From the NCBI GenBank assembly GCA_035771175.1, contig CM069593.1, positions 46,127,554-46,191,553 on the forward strand: a DNA stretch of 64,000 nucleotides, given 5' to 3'. Below the pieces are notes generated by a model that was not told the origin of the DNA, searched no databases, and worked only from the letters and a program-made list of their open reading frames with translations. Both the position numbers and the translations under genes were made by a program. This document shows positions 1-10,610 of the stretch, piece after piece (position 1 is the stretch's first letter; every line of letters starts with the position of its first letter). The stretch is from Paratinospora sagittata. Its lineage: Eukaryota > Streptophyta > Magnoliopsida > Ranunculales > Menispermaceae.

Positions 1-1258
1 CTGGTGCAAGCTGAGACACTTCCGATTACTGTGTGTCTGTCAAGGAAATAGAGATTTCCTTTCTGAGTACCCTTCATGGACAAGAGTGGACCACGTACAA
101 CCTTCAAAACTCCACCTTCAATGGTTACCTTGTAACCGCTGGAATCAAGGACTCCTAAGGAGATCAGATTTTTCTTCAAATCTGGGACATATCTAACGTC
201 CGTGAGCCGTCTTGTTGTACCATCATGCATCTTTAGGCGTATAGTTCCAATACCCTTTGTTTGGCAGGTATTGTTGTTGCCCATGAGCACGACTCCTCCA
301 TCGAACTCTTCCAATTTGGAGAACCAATGTTGATTCGGACACATTTGATAGGAACATCCGGAATCTAATATCCATCTATCAGACTGATTGTCTATAAATG
401 AAACGAAGAATGCAGAATCTTTTTCAGCCTTTTGTGCCACATTTGCATCTGTCTTGCCCTTATTTGGACAATCTTCCTTCCAGTGCCCCTTTTGGTGACA
501 ATAGGCACATTCATCCTTTGCAAGACGTTAACGTGATGAAGGTCCTTTTGACTTTGAGCGAGATCGGCCTCTCCCACTAGATCTATCAGATCTGTTGTTA
601 GCCCTACCTCTGGATACTGTCAAGGCTTCTGGTGATGCTTCCTTGTTATCGCGCTGGTCCTTCCTTCGATACTCGTTGTTCATCAAAGCATTTGAAACAT
701 CACTGAATTTAACCTCATCTTTACCATATAGCAAAGTTGTTGTTAAACGTTCATAACTTTCAGGCAAAGAGTTTAACAACAATAGTGTCTTATCCTCATC
801 AAGAGGTTCAACATCAAGATTTAGTAGATCAGCGAGAATCTTGTTGAAATTATCAAGATGCTCAATCATGGGAGTACCTTGCTTGTACTGAAAACGAAAG
901 AGCTTCTTCTTCAGGTAGAGTCGGTTCTCTATGCTTTTTGCCATGTACTTGTCCTCCAGTTTCTTCCAGAGACTTGTTGTCATAGTCTCTTTCATGACAA
1001 AGTATTTCTGATCTTTTGCCAAGCAGAGTCTGATGTTCCACAAGCTTGACGATTTACAAAATTCTAATAATCATCAGACATATCCTTGGGCTTGGTTTCC
1101 AAAGCGATATGTGATCATTCCCGGAATAATAGATCTTGGACTTCGCATTGCCACATGCCAAAGTTGTTGGTGCCGTTGAATTTCTCCACCTCGAACTTTG
1201 CGTTGGACATTGAACTTCTGTGCCAAGGCCTGCTTGTGGTTGGGGTTTCCTCCGCCAT
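1..1258 (-). pseudogene. copia gag-protease pseudogene (partial)
   Basis: An ATG at 1258-1256 opens a gag-like frame that includes KFEVEKFNGTNNFGMWQCEV. Two in-frame stops follow near 1115 and 1057. An apparent 1-base loss near 1025-1035 then shifts the frame into the longest open part (1043-528), which carries the UBN2 gag fold (LYLKKKLFRFQYKQGTPM, then ILADLLNL). That part ends in a TAA at 528-530. Past the TAA the same frame runs on through a CX2CX4HX4C knuckle (CAYCHQKGHWKEDC, about 505-465), a WILDSGC protease motif (about 375-360) and a gag-pre-integrase-like stretch to position 1. Gag would package the element RNA and the protease would cleave the polyprotein; here the copy is inactivated. 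The breaks are read by eye from the conserved copia pattern. Confidence 0.8.
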
Positions 1259-1967
1259 TAAGACCGAAGATATGTATGACGCCGAAAAGTGCCCTTTTTT
1301 AAAAAAAAATGATAAACTACTCCAACTAAGCTATATCAATAACTTAGGAGCTGAATCTGTAGAAACTGATTGCACGGTTGCGTCCGGAACGGTCGAAAAT
1401 GGTGGAAACGAGTTTGACTTTGCTGAAATCAGACAAAAAATGAACCGGATATGCTTGGTCGGGGCTGGGCTTGATGAACAGTTTTGGACCGAAACGGGCT
1501 GGGCCGAGAGGAACAGCAGCGGACCGTGTGGGCTGGATCAGTATGAACAGTGCGGACTGTGGGCCTGTATGAATAGTGGAGGATTTTTTGGCCGGTGTGA
1601 ACAGCGGCAACTGTGGGCCGGTGTGAACAGCGCGGACTGTGGGCCGGTATTAACAGTGCTGACTGGGGGCGGTATGAACAGTGGAGGACTGTGGGCCGGT
1701 ATGAACAGTCGGGTCGGGATGAACAGTCAGATCCGGGTCGGATGAACAATGCCAGCAAACGCTGTACAGGGATCAAACTTTGATCGGCTCCTGGGAACTC
1801 GTTTCTTGTCCGTTTTTCTCGCCGTTTATTGCGTTGGACTCCTGGAAACAAGAGCTACCTCCACGGGTGATCAGAAAATAGTTCCGATCACTTTTACAGA
1901 ATCTCAAAAATTTCAACGCTGTCTCGAAAAATTCGACAGAGGGTCTGTTTTTTCTTCCAAAGCTTAA
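1259..1967 (-). other. copia untranslated leader between PBS and gag
   Basis: This segment lies between the primer-binding site and the gag ATG. It is partly GC-rich and contains the repeat array described separately. The 219-codon plus-strand open frame across 1086-1745 is antisense to gag and to this repeat array, has repeat-derived composition, and is not considered a gene. Confidence 0.6.
1495..1748 (-). repeat. degenerate tandem array, CTGTTCAYACCGGCCCACAG-type unit
   Basis: On the minus strand, units of roughly 22-30 bases recur about eight to ten times. Each has a CTGTTCAT/CTGTTCAC core followed by ACCGGCCCACAGTCC or a variant. The core matches the short ACTGTTCAY/ACTATTCAT words in the leader of the copia element at 37.1-37.3 kb, although the spacers between cores differ. 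Confidence 0.75.
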
Positions 1968-1986
1968 CCTTGGCTCTGATACCAAT
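1968..1986 (-). other. primer-binding site, initiator Met tRNA type
   Basis: The minus strand reads TTGGTATCAGAGCCAAGG directly inside the LTR. TGGTATCAGAGC is the usual copia PBS complementary to the 3' end of initiator Met tRNA. It fixes the LTR boundary at 1988. Confidence 0.85.
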
Positions 1987-1987
1987 T

Positions 1988-2389
1988 TGTTGTGCGGAAT
2001 CGTTGTAAAGTATGGAAGAAAAACAAGACAACAAATATAACGTGGTTCGGTAAATTGCCTACGTCCACGGGAGACAACAAACTTATATTATGAGAGATTA
2101 CAAACTACACCCTTAGGTGAATCTTACAGATTGGATCTCTTAAATAGATCTCTCAGAATAGAACTCTCTGACTCTCAGGAATGAATTTCAAGAATGAAGT
2201 TAGGTTCTATTTATAAGAGTATTCATGGACATTTTCGTAATTATAAATATATAATTTAATATATTTATAATTAAATAAAAAACAACTTTCGGCGCGCGAC
2301 GGCCGAATTCGGCGCCACTTCAGCCGCCCACTTCCCCATTGTTAGCCGCCCCTTTGTCGGCTTGTCTGCCATATGGGGTGGTCCCTACA
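1988..2389 (-). repeat. 5' LTR of the copia element (402 bp)
   Basis: On the minus strand it starts TGTAGGGACC and ends CCGCACAACA, giving TGT...ACA ends. A minus-strand TATA-like box (TTATAAATAG) lies near 2208-2218. A GC-rich stretch with GGCGCC and CGCGCG words lies at 2288-2315, in the U3 part. The outer end at 2389 is set from the TGT/ACA symmetry only, since the other LTR is not in the window. Confidence 0.7.
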
Positions 2390-2394
2390 CTTAG

Positions 2395-3130
2395 TGCCCA
2401 TTAGCTGCTTTTATTGTGCTTTAAAATGTATTATATAACTATTTACAGAATTTACTCCTAAGATGAAGATTGAACTGTAATGTAACGGACAATAATAAAA
2501 ATCTAAAATTTCATTGGTACAAAATCTTAAGTTTAATTCTAAGATAAACTAAATTTAGGTTTGCAGTTTCCAATTATTTTCAATTCCATTTTGATAGTAA
2601 ATGGTTTGGGACAACTTCTTTTTTTTTTTTTTTTTTTCTTTTGAAAATGCGGATGATTAATTGACTTTCAATCATAGATATTACCAATCCAGGACCCTAG
2701 CCAATGCCCAAAACAACACGCAGGCATGAGAATGACTGAATCAATCAATTAATCAAAAATAATAATAAAAAAAGCATTAACGTCAATTCTAAGACCTCGT
2801 GGCAAAACTGAAGAACAAGTCCAAAGTCAGGACAAAAGTACCCATTCAAGAGAATACAAATAATACAAATAATTAATGTAGAATAACCAAACCCACTATA
2901 TTTATTTTATTCACAAAAATAAACAAATATATACTAAGTACATCAATAAACTAATCCGAAGCTCGAACCATACACATAATAAAAATGATCAACAAAAAAA
3001 ATCTGAAAGTCTGAAACCCAAAAAAAAATAAAAAAAAACCAAAAAATGTAAGTGGGTACATAAAATGAAATATATCCGATCAAGATGAACAGCTAACAAC
3101 TAGTTCATCATCATCGTCGTCGTCGTCGTC
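2395..3130. other. AT-rich 3' flank of the first NHL gene
   Basis: No open frame of note. It contains a poly(T) run at about 2618-2638 and the 3' untranslated region of the NHL gene that ends at 3131, including a candidate poly(A) signal. Confidence 0.6.
2901..2906 (-). terminator. candidate polyadenylation signal AATAAA
   Basis: The minus strand reads AATAAA about 225 bases after the stop codon of the NHL gene at 3131-3811. In AT-rich plant DNA such matches are common by chance. Confidence 0.3.
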
Positions 3131-3131
3131 T
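3106..3131. repeat. (CAT/CGT)n trinucleotide run
   Basis: A short run of CAT then CGT triplets, directly after the NHL stop codon in the transcribed direction. It would lie in the 3' untranslated region. Confidence 0.7.
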
Positions 3132-3811
3132 CAGAACAAATCAACATCGCATCTCTTCGTATCAAAAGCACCAACATTATTCCTAGGATCAGAAGCCAAA
3201 GGAACCTTTAAATCGCAATTAATCTTAGGCTTAACCCTCTTTGTCTTAACACTTCCAACCTTAAACCTGACCCTAAGATTAAGCACAACATCAATCTTAA
3301 AAACTCCACCATTATTACTCTTCTCCCTATTAAAATCCGAGCTCTCAAGAACCACCGGAATCTCTCCTCTAAACACCGGCCGGAGCATCGTCGTGTTCTT
3401 CTTGCCCTGATAAAACGGCGATATCCACTCGGTATCGAACCTCTTATCGTCATAATAAGCGTTAGCTTCGATATGGTCGTAGTAAACGCTGATCTTCTTG
3501 TTAGGGTTTCTGACGGAGATGTCGAGAGCGAGGTTGTAATGGAGAGTGTTGTTGGCGTAGTCGAATTGCGTGAGCGACGCATTGACGACGTGGAATTTGA
3601 TGCGGGTCGGTCGGAAAATGAGCCAGAGGACTAGAGCTGCGATTCCGAGGACGATTACGATGGTGGCGATGATTTTGAAGAGGAGAGAGAGGAGGCAGCA
3701 AAGGCCGCAGCCGGAGCTCCGGCGACCGTGGCTGTGGTAGGTTTGGGAAGCAGGGATTGATGGGCCGTAGTAGGCGCCGTTGAGAGGGACTTGTTTGGCT
3801 TGATCAGCCAT
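3131..3811 (-). CDS. NDR1/HIN1-like protein, NHL3/NHL10 type
   Basis: A single 226-residue frame without introns, starting at the ATG at 3811. Residues 8-20 hold the PLNGAYYGPSIP signature of the NHL3/NHL10 (YLS9) subgroup. A Cys-rich patch (C35, C38, C39) precedes one hydrophobic segment at about 39-66, followed by RPT. The rest is the LEA_2 beta-sandwich domain with NPNK (102-105), VYYD (109-112), FYQGKKNTT (133-141), RFKVG (182-186) and the terminal Cys-Asp-Val. The family consists of single-pass plasma-membrane proteins, often N-glycosylated outside the cell, induced by pathogens and senescence; overexpression of NHL3 raises bacterial resistance in Arabidopsis. The length is normal for the family. 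A related gene lies 3.5 kb away at 7295-7969 in the same orientation, suggesting an old local duplication. The family call is firm; the exact orthologue is not proven. Confidence 0.95.
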   Translation of the reverse strand: MADQAKQVPLNGAYYGPSIPASQTYHSHGRRSSGCGLCCLLSLLFKIIATIVIVLGIAALVLWLIFRPTRIKFHVVNASLTQFDYANNTLHYNLALDISVRNPNKKISVYYDHIEANAYYDDKRFDTEWISPFYQGKKNTTMLRPVFRGEIPVVLESSDFNREKSNNGGVFKIDVVLNLRVRFKVGSVKTKRVKPKINCDLKVPLASDPRNNVGAFDTKRCDVDLF

Positions 3812-3935
3812 TTCTTTTGGAGAATCTGAAGTGTACAGAGACAGAGATCAGAAGAAGAAGAAGAGACTTAAAAGAAGATTTTGTGAATTGGTAGATGTGA
3901 AGATACGAAGATATAGACGAGGGGTTGGATTGGTG

Positions 3936-3945
3936 TTTATATATG
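3936..3945 (-). promoter_or_regulatory. candidate TATA box of the 3.1 kb NHL gene
   Basis: The minus strand reads TATATAAAC about 125 bases before the ATG at 3811, a plausible distance for a short 5' leader. It sits beside a (TG)n run at 3946-3958. This is a motif call only. Confidence 0.45.
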
Positions 3946-6477
3946 TGTGTGTGTGTCTATATGCGCGTGTGAAGACTCTGAATTGAATGGCAAGAAAGCA
4001 ACACCGCGTTAAAAATTATGTATAACGCGTTGGAAGGCGAAGCGTCGTGGAAGATGGCGTTGAATTTCTGTGATGGTGGCGAGTTTAATTAGTTTGATTA
4101 TTGTAAATTGTAAATGGATTTTTATTTCTGAGTGTTCGTTATCTTTCAACTTGAGGATTACGTGTTGTTTTATATGTTTAAGAACAAAAATAAGCACAGT
4201 TGAAACAGAGGATTGCAGTTTCTGGAAGACTGGAATAGTGAAGAGCTCTTGGTTTTTCTTTGTGTGTGTGTCTAAATTGAATTAACTGAAGGTATTATAT
4301 TCTGAAATAAATATAATGCTGATCACTTCATTAAATTATAATTGTTTGTAGTTCTTAACTCGATCCAACAGAACTTTTTGATAGAACAGAACATTTTATT
4401 TGAGTGAATCAGCTTCATTTATAATAATATATGAACCAACATTGGTTCGGATGACTTATTATGCATTTTTTTAAAGTGAGGTTGTTAGTTCAAAATTCTC
4501 ATATTGTATGGAGTTATTATTTGTCAAGAGATTATTATAATTTTATAGTCCTATATAGGTTGAATTCAGTTAGATTAGTCTCGTAACAAAAAAGACGAGA
4601 ACTCCACCTGACTCTCGCTTAACAGTAAAACTAAAAAATTAAAAAAATAACAAGGAAAAAAGAGCTTCCCAAACAAATAAGTTCCCTGAAAAAGTTATTG
4701 GTAAAAAAATAAATGCAAGGTCTTGATTTTTAATTATCTGAAAAGAAAAACGTTCTGTTTCAATAAATATTTATTAATTACAATTACGATGCCTTGTCAA
4801 ATAAAATGGGTAGATAAAATGTTTGTTAAATTATTTGTATCTCATTCAAAATGTTTAAATAGTTATTGACATGGCAAGTTGAAAAACCCTAGTTGTAATA
4901 CGTTATTAAGTATATGTTATAGATATGAGATTAAGGATTTGGCCTGACACCAAAATATACTGCGACCTGTAACAATTTGCGGGGCCAAAGCATTCTTAGC
5001 CAATTAAGATAGCCATCGAATGATTTCTTTTTAGAGAAAAACGTCGATTCTATGGTTGTTACAATTGACTTTAAGTTCTGAATTTGTAGATTATGTCAAA
5101 TTAATGAGAGTGACATTAATATATATTAGCGCCCTAAATTATAATAAATGACAGGGATCGAAAATATTTGATTTGGTCAAGTTTGGAAAAAGACATGAGA
5201 TGGATGATGAGTCCAAAGACGTTTTCCCATGACGTCCACACAGATATTTTAATTCTCATTCTTGTGTGTTTTTGGTTGTGATCGATTCTCACACTTAATT
5301 AAATAACGAGCCTGTCAGATTGCGTGGTATGCATAAAACATATGGTTTTTCAAATGTATATCTAGAGTTTGCGTAAGCGCGAAAACGAATATATATACTA
5401 TTTTAATTTATTACAATAATTTTACATATTTAGATTATATCTTACCAACATCAATCAACAATCATTTTAAAAACATAAAAATATAGAGAATAGGTGACGA
5501 CCTCGTGGGGGTCATATAAATAAGGTGACTATAGAAAATTAACTATAAACCTATAAACCTACGATAAGACTATAGAAAATTAACCATGGTTGCACCATTT
5601 GTTCTGTTGGTTGAGAAACTCCAACTGAGGGGCGCCAACTAGCTAAGTTACCAAACATTTATTCAGGAAAGTATATTTTTTAGATGTCAAATGTCATATA
5701 ATTGGACATAAATTCTATTAATATATATAACAATCTCGTTCTTGATTTGATTTTCATTTTATAAGAATGTTCATCCAGTAGTTTATAAATGAATGAATTA
5801 GTCTTAGTTTTATTAAATATACAAAGTAAAATACTTGACTTTTGTTTGTTTTTTATAAAGGTAAGATGATTAAGAGTATTTTTAAAAGAGCAATGTTGGA
5901 GAAATTAAAAACTTTATATTATTTACTATAAATCAATGTCACATCAATTTTATGATTTAAATTCATCCAAATAATATAATTTTTAATAAAGAAAAATTTA
6001 ATGCCGAAGCTATTCACATCAAATTTGTAGCAATTCATGTACGATTTTCAATTCATTTAGCATTTTCCTTTTTAAAAATCAATTTTCTTGCAATAAGATC
6101 GTTGGCGCGTCTGCATTCAAAATTTCTAGATGTATAAAAATGGGAATAAGGATAAGAAGTGTAAAAAGTTATAAATTTAAAAAGTAAAATAAAAAAAAAT
6201 CAGAAAGTTAATGAGAAGCCAAAATTTATTTAAAAAAATTTAGACAAGGAGCAGAAAATGAAAGATTAGTCCAATAAAAATTGTAATCTTACCCTTTATA
6301 TTATTAAACTAGATAAAATAATTTCTTTAAGGACAATATTGAAAAAAAAAAGGTTAAAAAGTTAGCTTTAAGAGTCTCCCGAGTATTGGCATTTATGGTT
6401 ATACTTAATTACACATCTATGGAAAAAAGAATTGGTGCTAGAATAAAGGACAAAATTGAAAACTGATTTTTTTTTTT
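3946..6477. other. AT-rich intergenic region between two NHL genes, upstream part
   Basis: No supportable gene. The first few hundred bases are the promoter region of the NHL gene at 3131-3811. The segment at about 4436-4640 contains a phrase resembling the tail of a dispersed repeat, but I could not place it in a family. Confidence 0.5.
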
Positions 6478-6740
6478 TTTGAGTGTTGAGAGAAGGTGTC
6501 TCTGCTGACATTAAGGTCAGAGAAAGTCGGAATCCTTAAGTAGGGCAAAAAAAGTGAACACAATGACGAGAGACATAAGAGACTCGGATGAGGACTATGC
6601 GAACCAATTACTATAATCCCGCTTTCACTTTTATTAGTGGAGGAAAAACTCCTACTTATTTGTAAAGGAAAAGAATTGAACTTCCGACTTCAAGTGAATG
6701 AGTTTGAATGCATACTGTTAAAACTAACCAACATTTGATT
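6478..6740 (+). repeat. dispersed repeat, copy 1 of an inverted pair
   Basis: This stretch is clearly related in reverse complement to 19053-19290. Shared words include GACTATGCGAAYCAATTA, TCACTTTTATTA and CTYACTTATTTG in the same order. The rest is diverged. No terminal repeats or coding sequence were recognised, so the class is unknown. Confidence 0.6.
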
Positions 6741-7294
6741 GAAAAATGTTTTTATATACTTGAAAAAAGTGAAGGAACATACAAATAGAGGGAAAAAAAG
6801 TTATTTTGTTATTTTTCTTAAGAAGTTATTTGATTAAATTACTATATCAACCTTAGCATAACTCAACTTAACTCAATTAATTTTTTTTTTCAATTATATA
6901 AAATCAACTAATCCACCCTAACATAAGTAAACTACAACTATAATTTTAAATTTAAAAACAACAATAATGTCTTTAAGGGCATATACTAAAGAATGCTAAA
7001 AATGATCACCTGAAACTTTTTACATTATACGTATAGATATTAATTGATCATCCATTTGCTAAAAACTCTCAAAAATAATAAAAACCACAGCTGACTTTAT
7101 TGGATTAAAAAGAATACAAGAATGACTTTTTTATTACATGATATATAGGACCAATTATCTGTAGAAAACAAATGAAACAGATCAAATCATCTCAAGTATC
7201 AACAACCCAGTAATTACATATGAAAAAAAAAAACCCTCTGAAGATCAATTTCATGATTCCCAATATAACATATAATTATTAATCCAACGATATA
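6741..7294. other. AT-rich 3' flank of the second NHL gene
   Basis: No gene is seen. A minus-strand AATAAA at 7096-7101, about 195 bases past the stop codon, is a candidate poly(A) signal for the NHL gene at 7295-7969. Confidence 0.45.
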
Positions 7295-7969
7295 TCAAAC
7301 ATCAACGTCACATTGTCTCCTCTCAAACACCCTTCCCAAACCAGCCCCATTAGCTGAAGCCAAAGGAATCCTCAAATTGCACTCAATCTCAGGCTTGTAC
7401 CGCTTCGTCTTTATCGCTCCAACCTTAAACCTAACCCCACAATACAACTTCACATCCACATAAAATACCCCCATACTCTTCTCCCAGTTATACCTACTAA
7501 CCTCAGCTGCTCCAAGCTTCAGTAGTTGCTCCCCTTTAAACTCAATTCTCAGCTCTGTAGTGTTCTTATGACCTTGATAAAACCTCGGCACGCTGTGCCA
7601 ACCGAACCTCTCGTCCTCGTAATACGCAGTGGCTTCAAGCCAGTCGTAGTAAATTCCAATCCTCTTGTTAAGGTTTCTGGCGACTATGGTTAGAGTGAGA
7701 TTGTAGTTGAGAATGTTGGTGTCGTTGGTGAGGTTGAATTGCGTGAGATTTGCGGTTTCAGCGTAGACTTTGACGGTTGTGGGACGAACGATGAGCCAGA
7801 AGATTAGGGTGGCTAGGCCGAGGATTATTATTATTGTGGTTAGTATGGTGATGAAGGTGAAAAGCGTGGAACGGAACTTCTTGTTGGTTGTTTGATGAGT
7901 TTGGTGGGATTGGTTTGGAGGGCCGTAGTAAGGGCCATTTAAAGGGACTTGTTTGGGTTCTTGGGACAT
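7295..7969 (-). CDS. NDR1/HIN1-like protein, NHL3/NHL10 type, second copy
   Basis: A 224-residue intronless frame with its ATG at 7969. Residues 8-17 read PLNGPYYGPP, nearly the same signature as the gene at 3131-3811. A hydrophobic segment at about 35-61 is followed by VRPT. The LEA_2 domain follows, with IYYD (106-109), FYQGHKNTT (130-138), RFKVG (180-184) and a C-terminal Cys-Asp-Val. Several N-x-T/S sites (for example 74-76, 82-84, 90-92) fit a glycosylated extracellular face. The usual NPN turn is NLN here (99-101), a Pro-to-Leu change compared with all three other NHL proteins in the window. The N-terminus lacks the Cys patch of its neighbour and is Gln/His/Thr-rich. The likely role is a plasma-membrane immunity or senescence protein. 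It probably arose by tandem duplication with long divergence. Confidence 0.93.
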   Translation of the reverse strand: MSQEPKQVPLNGPYYGPPNQSHQTHQTTNKKFRSTLFTFITILTTIIIILGLATLIFWLIVRPTTVKVYAETANLTQFNLTNDTNILNYNLTLTIVARNLNKRIGIYYDWLEATAYYEDERFGWHSVPRFYQGHKNTTELRIEFKGEQLLKLGAAEVSRYNWEKSMGVFYVDVKLYCGVRFKVGAIKTKRYKPEIECNLRIPLASANGAGLGRVFERRQCDVDV

Positions 7970-8093
7970 TTTTTGATATTGATATTGTTGGTGGTGGTGA
8001 TATATGAAGAAGAAGATGACGATGATGTAGAGATTTTAATTAATTTCTCGGAGGAGTTCAAATGGGTATATATATTCAGATATGTATGTATAG

Positions 8094-8137
<44 letters not shown>

Positions 8138-8240
8138 GTGTGCGTGTATAGATAGAGAAGGACGCGGTTTTTTGGGTTGTGGATTGAGAAAGGCACCATA
8201 CATATAATATATAATAATGAGATTCAACAATTGCGTGCTT
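7970..8240 (-). promoter_or_regulatory. promoter region of the second NHL gene with (TA)n run
   Basis: The minus strand has TATATATAC at about 8067-8076, about 100 bases before the ATG at 7969. A longer pure (AT)n run at 8098-8134 sits just upstream, followed by CACGTG at about 8135-8140. The TATA assignment is uncertain because of the AT run. The G-box core may be functional or incidental. Confidence 0.4.
8098..8134. repeat. (AT)n microsatellite
   Basis: An uninterrupted AT dinucleotide run of 37 bases. Confidence 0.9.
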
Positions 8241-9543
8241 GAATGAAGAAGGATTTCATGTGGCATTTCCTCGATGTTGCTACTTTCTACCTTATGTTTG
8301 AATTAAGAGGGGATCAAGGGGTTGTATCTTGTGCTTACGAGAGTTTGATGATTAATTGATATTCTTCTTAGCACTAAACTTTAAAAAAGTATAAATGTTA
8401 AGATGGTGGTGCTTCAATTTATTTATATCAGGTTAATAATAATAATTGCCTAAATTGGATCCCTGATCAAATCAAGAACCCAAATGTGATATGCAAAGTC
8501 CTTAAAAATAAGTACGTTTACATCTAAAATGTACATTATCATTAATGTATCATTGAATTAACTCAAGTGGAATTCCACCCCCTTGGATCACATAAAGATG
8601 CGTAGTACATATGCATGCATCCAATAGAGTGGGACATTTGAGTTTTTCCACCCTCATCGAGTTTCTAACTTTGTACATTTAGAAGAAGAAATTGGAACAC
8701 GGGATTGGTACTATACATACACACATGAAGACTTTGAAGTATTGGTTTCTAGATAACTTGGAAAATAGGAGAGAAGGAAGGAAAGATCTAAGGTGAAATT
8801 TCTAGCTAGTAGAAAGAAAATAAATGAATTGAAAGGTTTACAATAAGGACAATATATAGTACGTACATCAAAACACCTTGCTCGGTCAAGCGTGTTGCTT
8901 TCCACATAGTTGTTGTCTTAGGACTCGTATGTGGGCTGTGGTACTTAATCCTGGTATTCTATTTGTATCTGGAAAAAGTATACATAAAAATATATATACA
9001 TATATATTTAGAATTAATTCTTTTCAAACACGTCATGATTAAACTAATATGTAAGACCTTTTAGAGGGTTAAAACTTAAAAGTAATATAATATCTACTTA
9101 CGTAGAAAAAATAAAATAAAAAATTGATGAGTTAGGTCTTAAAGAAGATTTTGTTAAAGAATGCTCTTTCACAATATTTCTCATGCAATTTATAAATAAA
9201 ACTGTGGATCAGATTTGCAGAATCAATTTGAGGAAAATCGTATAAAAAAGTAGGTTAATTCAGAGTTGTCCACCAGAGGACCCAATTAAGATTAGGTCCA
9301 TGGGCTAATGGGCCTGAACCATAAAATCACAGTGGCCCATACATACATCTACTGTAAACATTAAAAGATGGGTTTATTAATTTCTATGTAGACAGGTAGC
9401 GTTTGGTAACTCACTTAACTTTTACTTCTATTTCAAACCAACCTTTAATTTTAGTAGATATTTAAACTTTACGAAAATAAGCAAAGTTTTTTTGCTTATT
9501 CTTGTAGAGATTATACCTCTATTTCAATTAGAGGTTACCAATA
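8241..9543. other. AT-rich intergenic region
   Basis: No gene is supported. At 9300-9345 there are GGGCCT and TGGCCCAT words of the site II (TCP-binding) type, but no transcript could be read next to them. At about 9396-9480 a GTAGCGTTTGGT phrase resembles a degraded MITE end. Confidence 0.45.
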
Positions 9544-9755
9544 GGTGGTAGCTCAGTTAGTTTAGAAACTGAATATAAGCGGAGTTGAGGTTTAGGTCTC
9601 TAGTTCTAGCCTGGGTGTGCCCCCATTTATTTGCTTCTGTTGGAAAGGTCAACTCAAACTCCTCTGTCATGGTCAAGAGAAATTCAGGAGAATTAGTCTT
9701 TTCCCAAGAAAAGAAGGACACCTTACGGGTGCCAAAAACCTGATAATAAAAAATA
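9544..9755 (+). mobile_element. tRNA-derived SINE
   Basis: The head begins GGTGGTAGCTCAGTTAG, an A-box of pol III promoter type, and a weaker B-box-like AGTTCTAGCC follows about 55 bases later. The body has GTGTGCCCCCATTTATTTG, GTTGGAAAGGTCAACTC and GGACACCTTACGGGTGCC. It ends in TGATAATAAAAAATAAAATA, an A/T-rich tail as in plant SINEs. It is not a functional tRNA because there is no acceptor-stem pairing. The family call rests on recall of plant SINE layout, and no target duplication was identified. Confidence 0.6.
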
Positions 9756-10610
9756 AAATATAAATATAAAAAATTATTTAAAAAATGATTTTTTTTTTTA
9801 TAACCCTCTACTTTTTTTAGAGCTTGCAAATAAAGTATATGGAAGGCAAGAAATTTGAACAAATTTAATTATTAGCAATCTAAAATCTGATTTAATTGTG
9901 AATTAAAAGATTTGAGTTCCTTAATTAGCAGCACGATTGGCCATACACTTTTGTTTATATTTCATCAATTGAAACACCATCAAAAGCAACCAATTAATGT
10001 GCGCATCCCCCAAAGATTTGGACTAATTCATAGGTTGATTTGAAAACATGTACGCAATTTATACAAGAAGTATATATACTAACTTTGCCAGAATTATTTA
10101 CAAGCTAGTATCATACCAAGCTATTTCTTTAAATAAAAATAGTTTTAACACAGAAGTAATAATTAGCACTTAAAAGATATCAAATTCTTGTATTTAAAAG
10201 TTAAATTTTAACTTATAAAAATTATGGACCGCGCCCACCGTACCTGTAATCGATCGACTAATTAATTAAATGAAACCATAAATTTACATTTAATTTTTTT
10301 TTTTTTTAAAATAAAACTAGTATCCACCTAGAAAGCATTAAGCCATCATGCTAGTCAACCTACAAAATTCCAAACTGAGACTATGGAAGCACAGGATTAA
10401 AAATCAACTGGGTCTGCTAGTTGCCAATATATCAAATATTAATTCCTCCACACACAACCCCTTCTTTCTTCTTCTTCTTCTGTTATATATATAGACTAAA
10501 ATCCAAAAGGGTCTGCTATTTGTCTCTAGTGATTGGAACTCTGTTGTACAATATACAATACAATATTATATAATGAGATGTAATCTTTTTGTAGACTTAA
10601 CATGTGCGGT
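9756..10610. other. AT-rich intergenic region
   Basis: No gene is seen. It contains a poly(A/T)-rich stretch and a pyrimidine (TTC)n run near 10463-10482. Confidence 0.5.

Larger units (their letters stand above)
1..2389 (-). mobile_element. Ty1/copia retrotransposon, 5' portion, decayed, cut by the window edge
   Basis: Read on the minus strand this is 5' LTR (2389-1988), primer-binding site, a long repeat-rich leader (1987-1259), gag, a CCHC zinc knuckle and the start of the protease region, continuing past position 1. The reading frames have several breaks, so the copy is dead unless helped in trans. The pol portion and 3' LTR are outside the window, so the target-site duplication cannot be checked; the 5 bases after the LTR are CTTAG. 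Class assignment is firm from gag (UBN2 type), zinc knuckle and protease DSG order. The lineage within copia is not resolved. Confidence 0.85.

Noticed and set aside
1086..1745. 219-codon plus-strand open frame
   Set aside because: It is antisense to the copia gag start and the leader repeat array. Its Gly/Trp/Asn-rich C-terminal half is a translation of the GGTATGAACAGTGG-type repeats.
9548..9620. Possible tRNA gene (A-box TAGCTCAGTTAG)
   Set aside because: There is no 7-bp acceptor stem, no anticodon arm pairing and a poor T-arm. The downstream body and A/T tail fit a SINE better.
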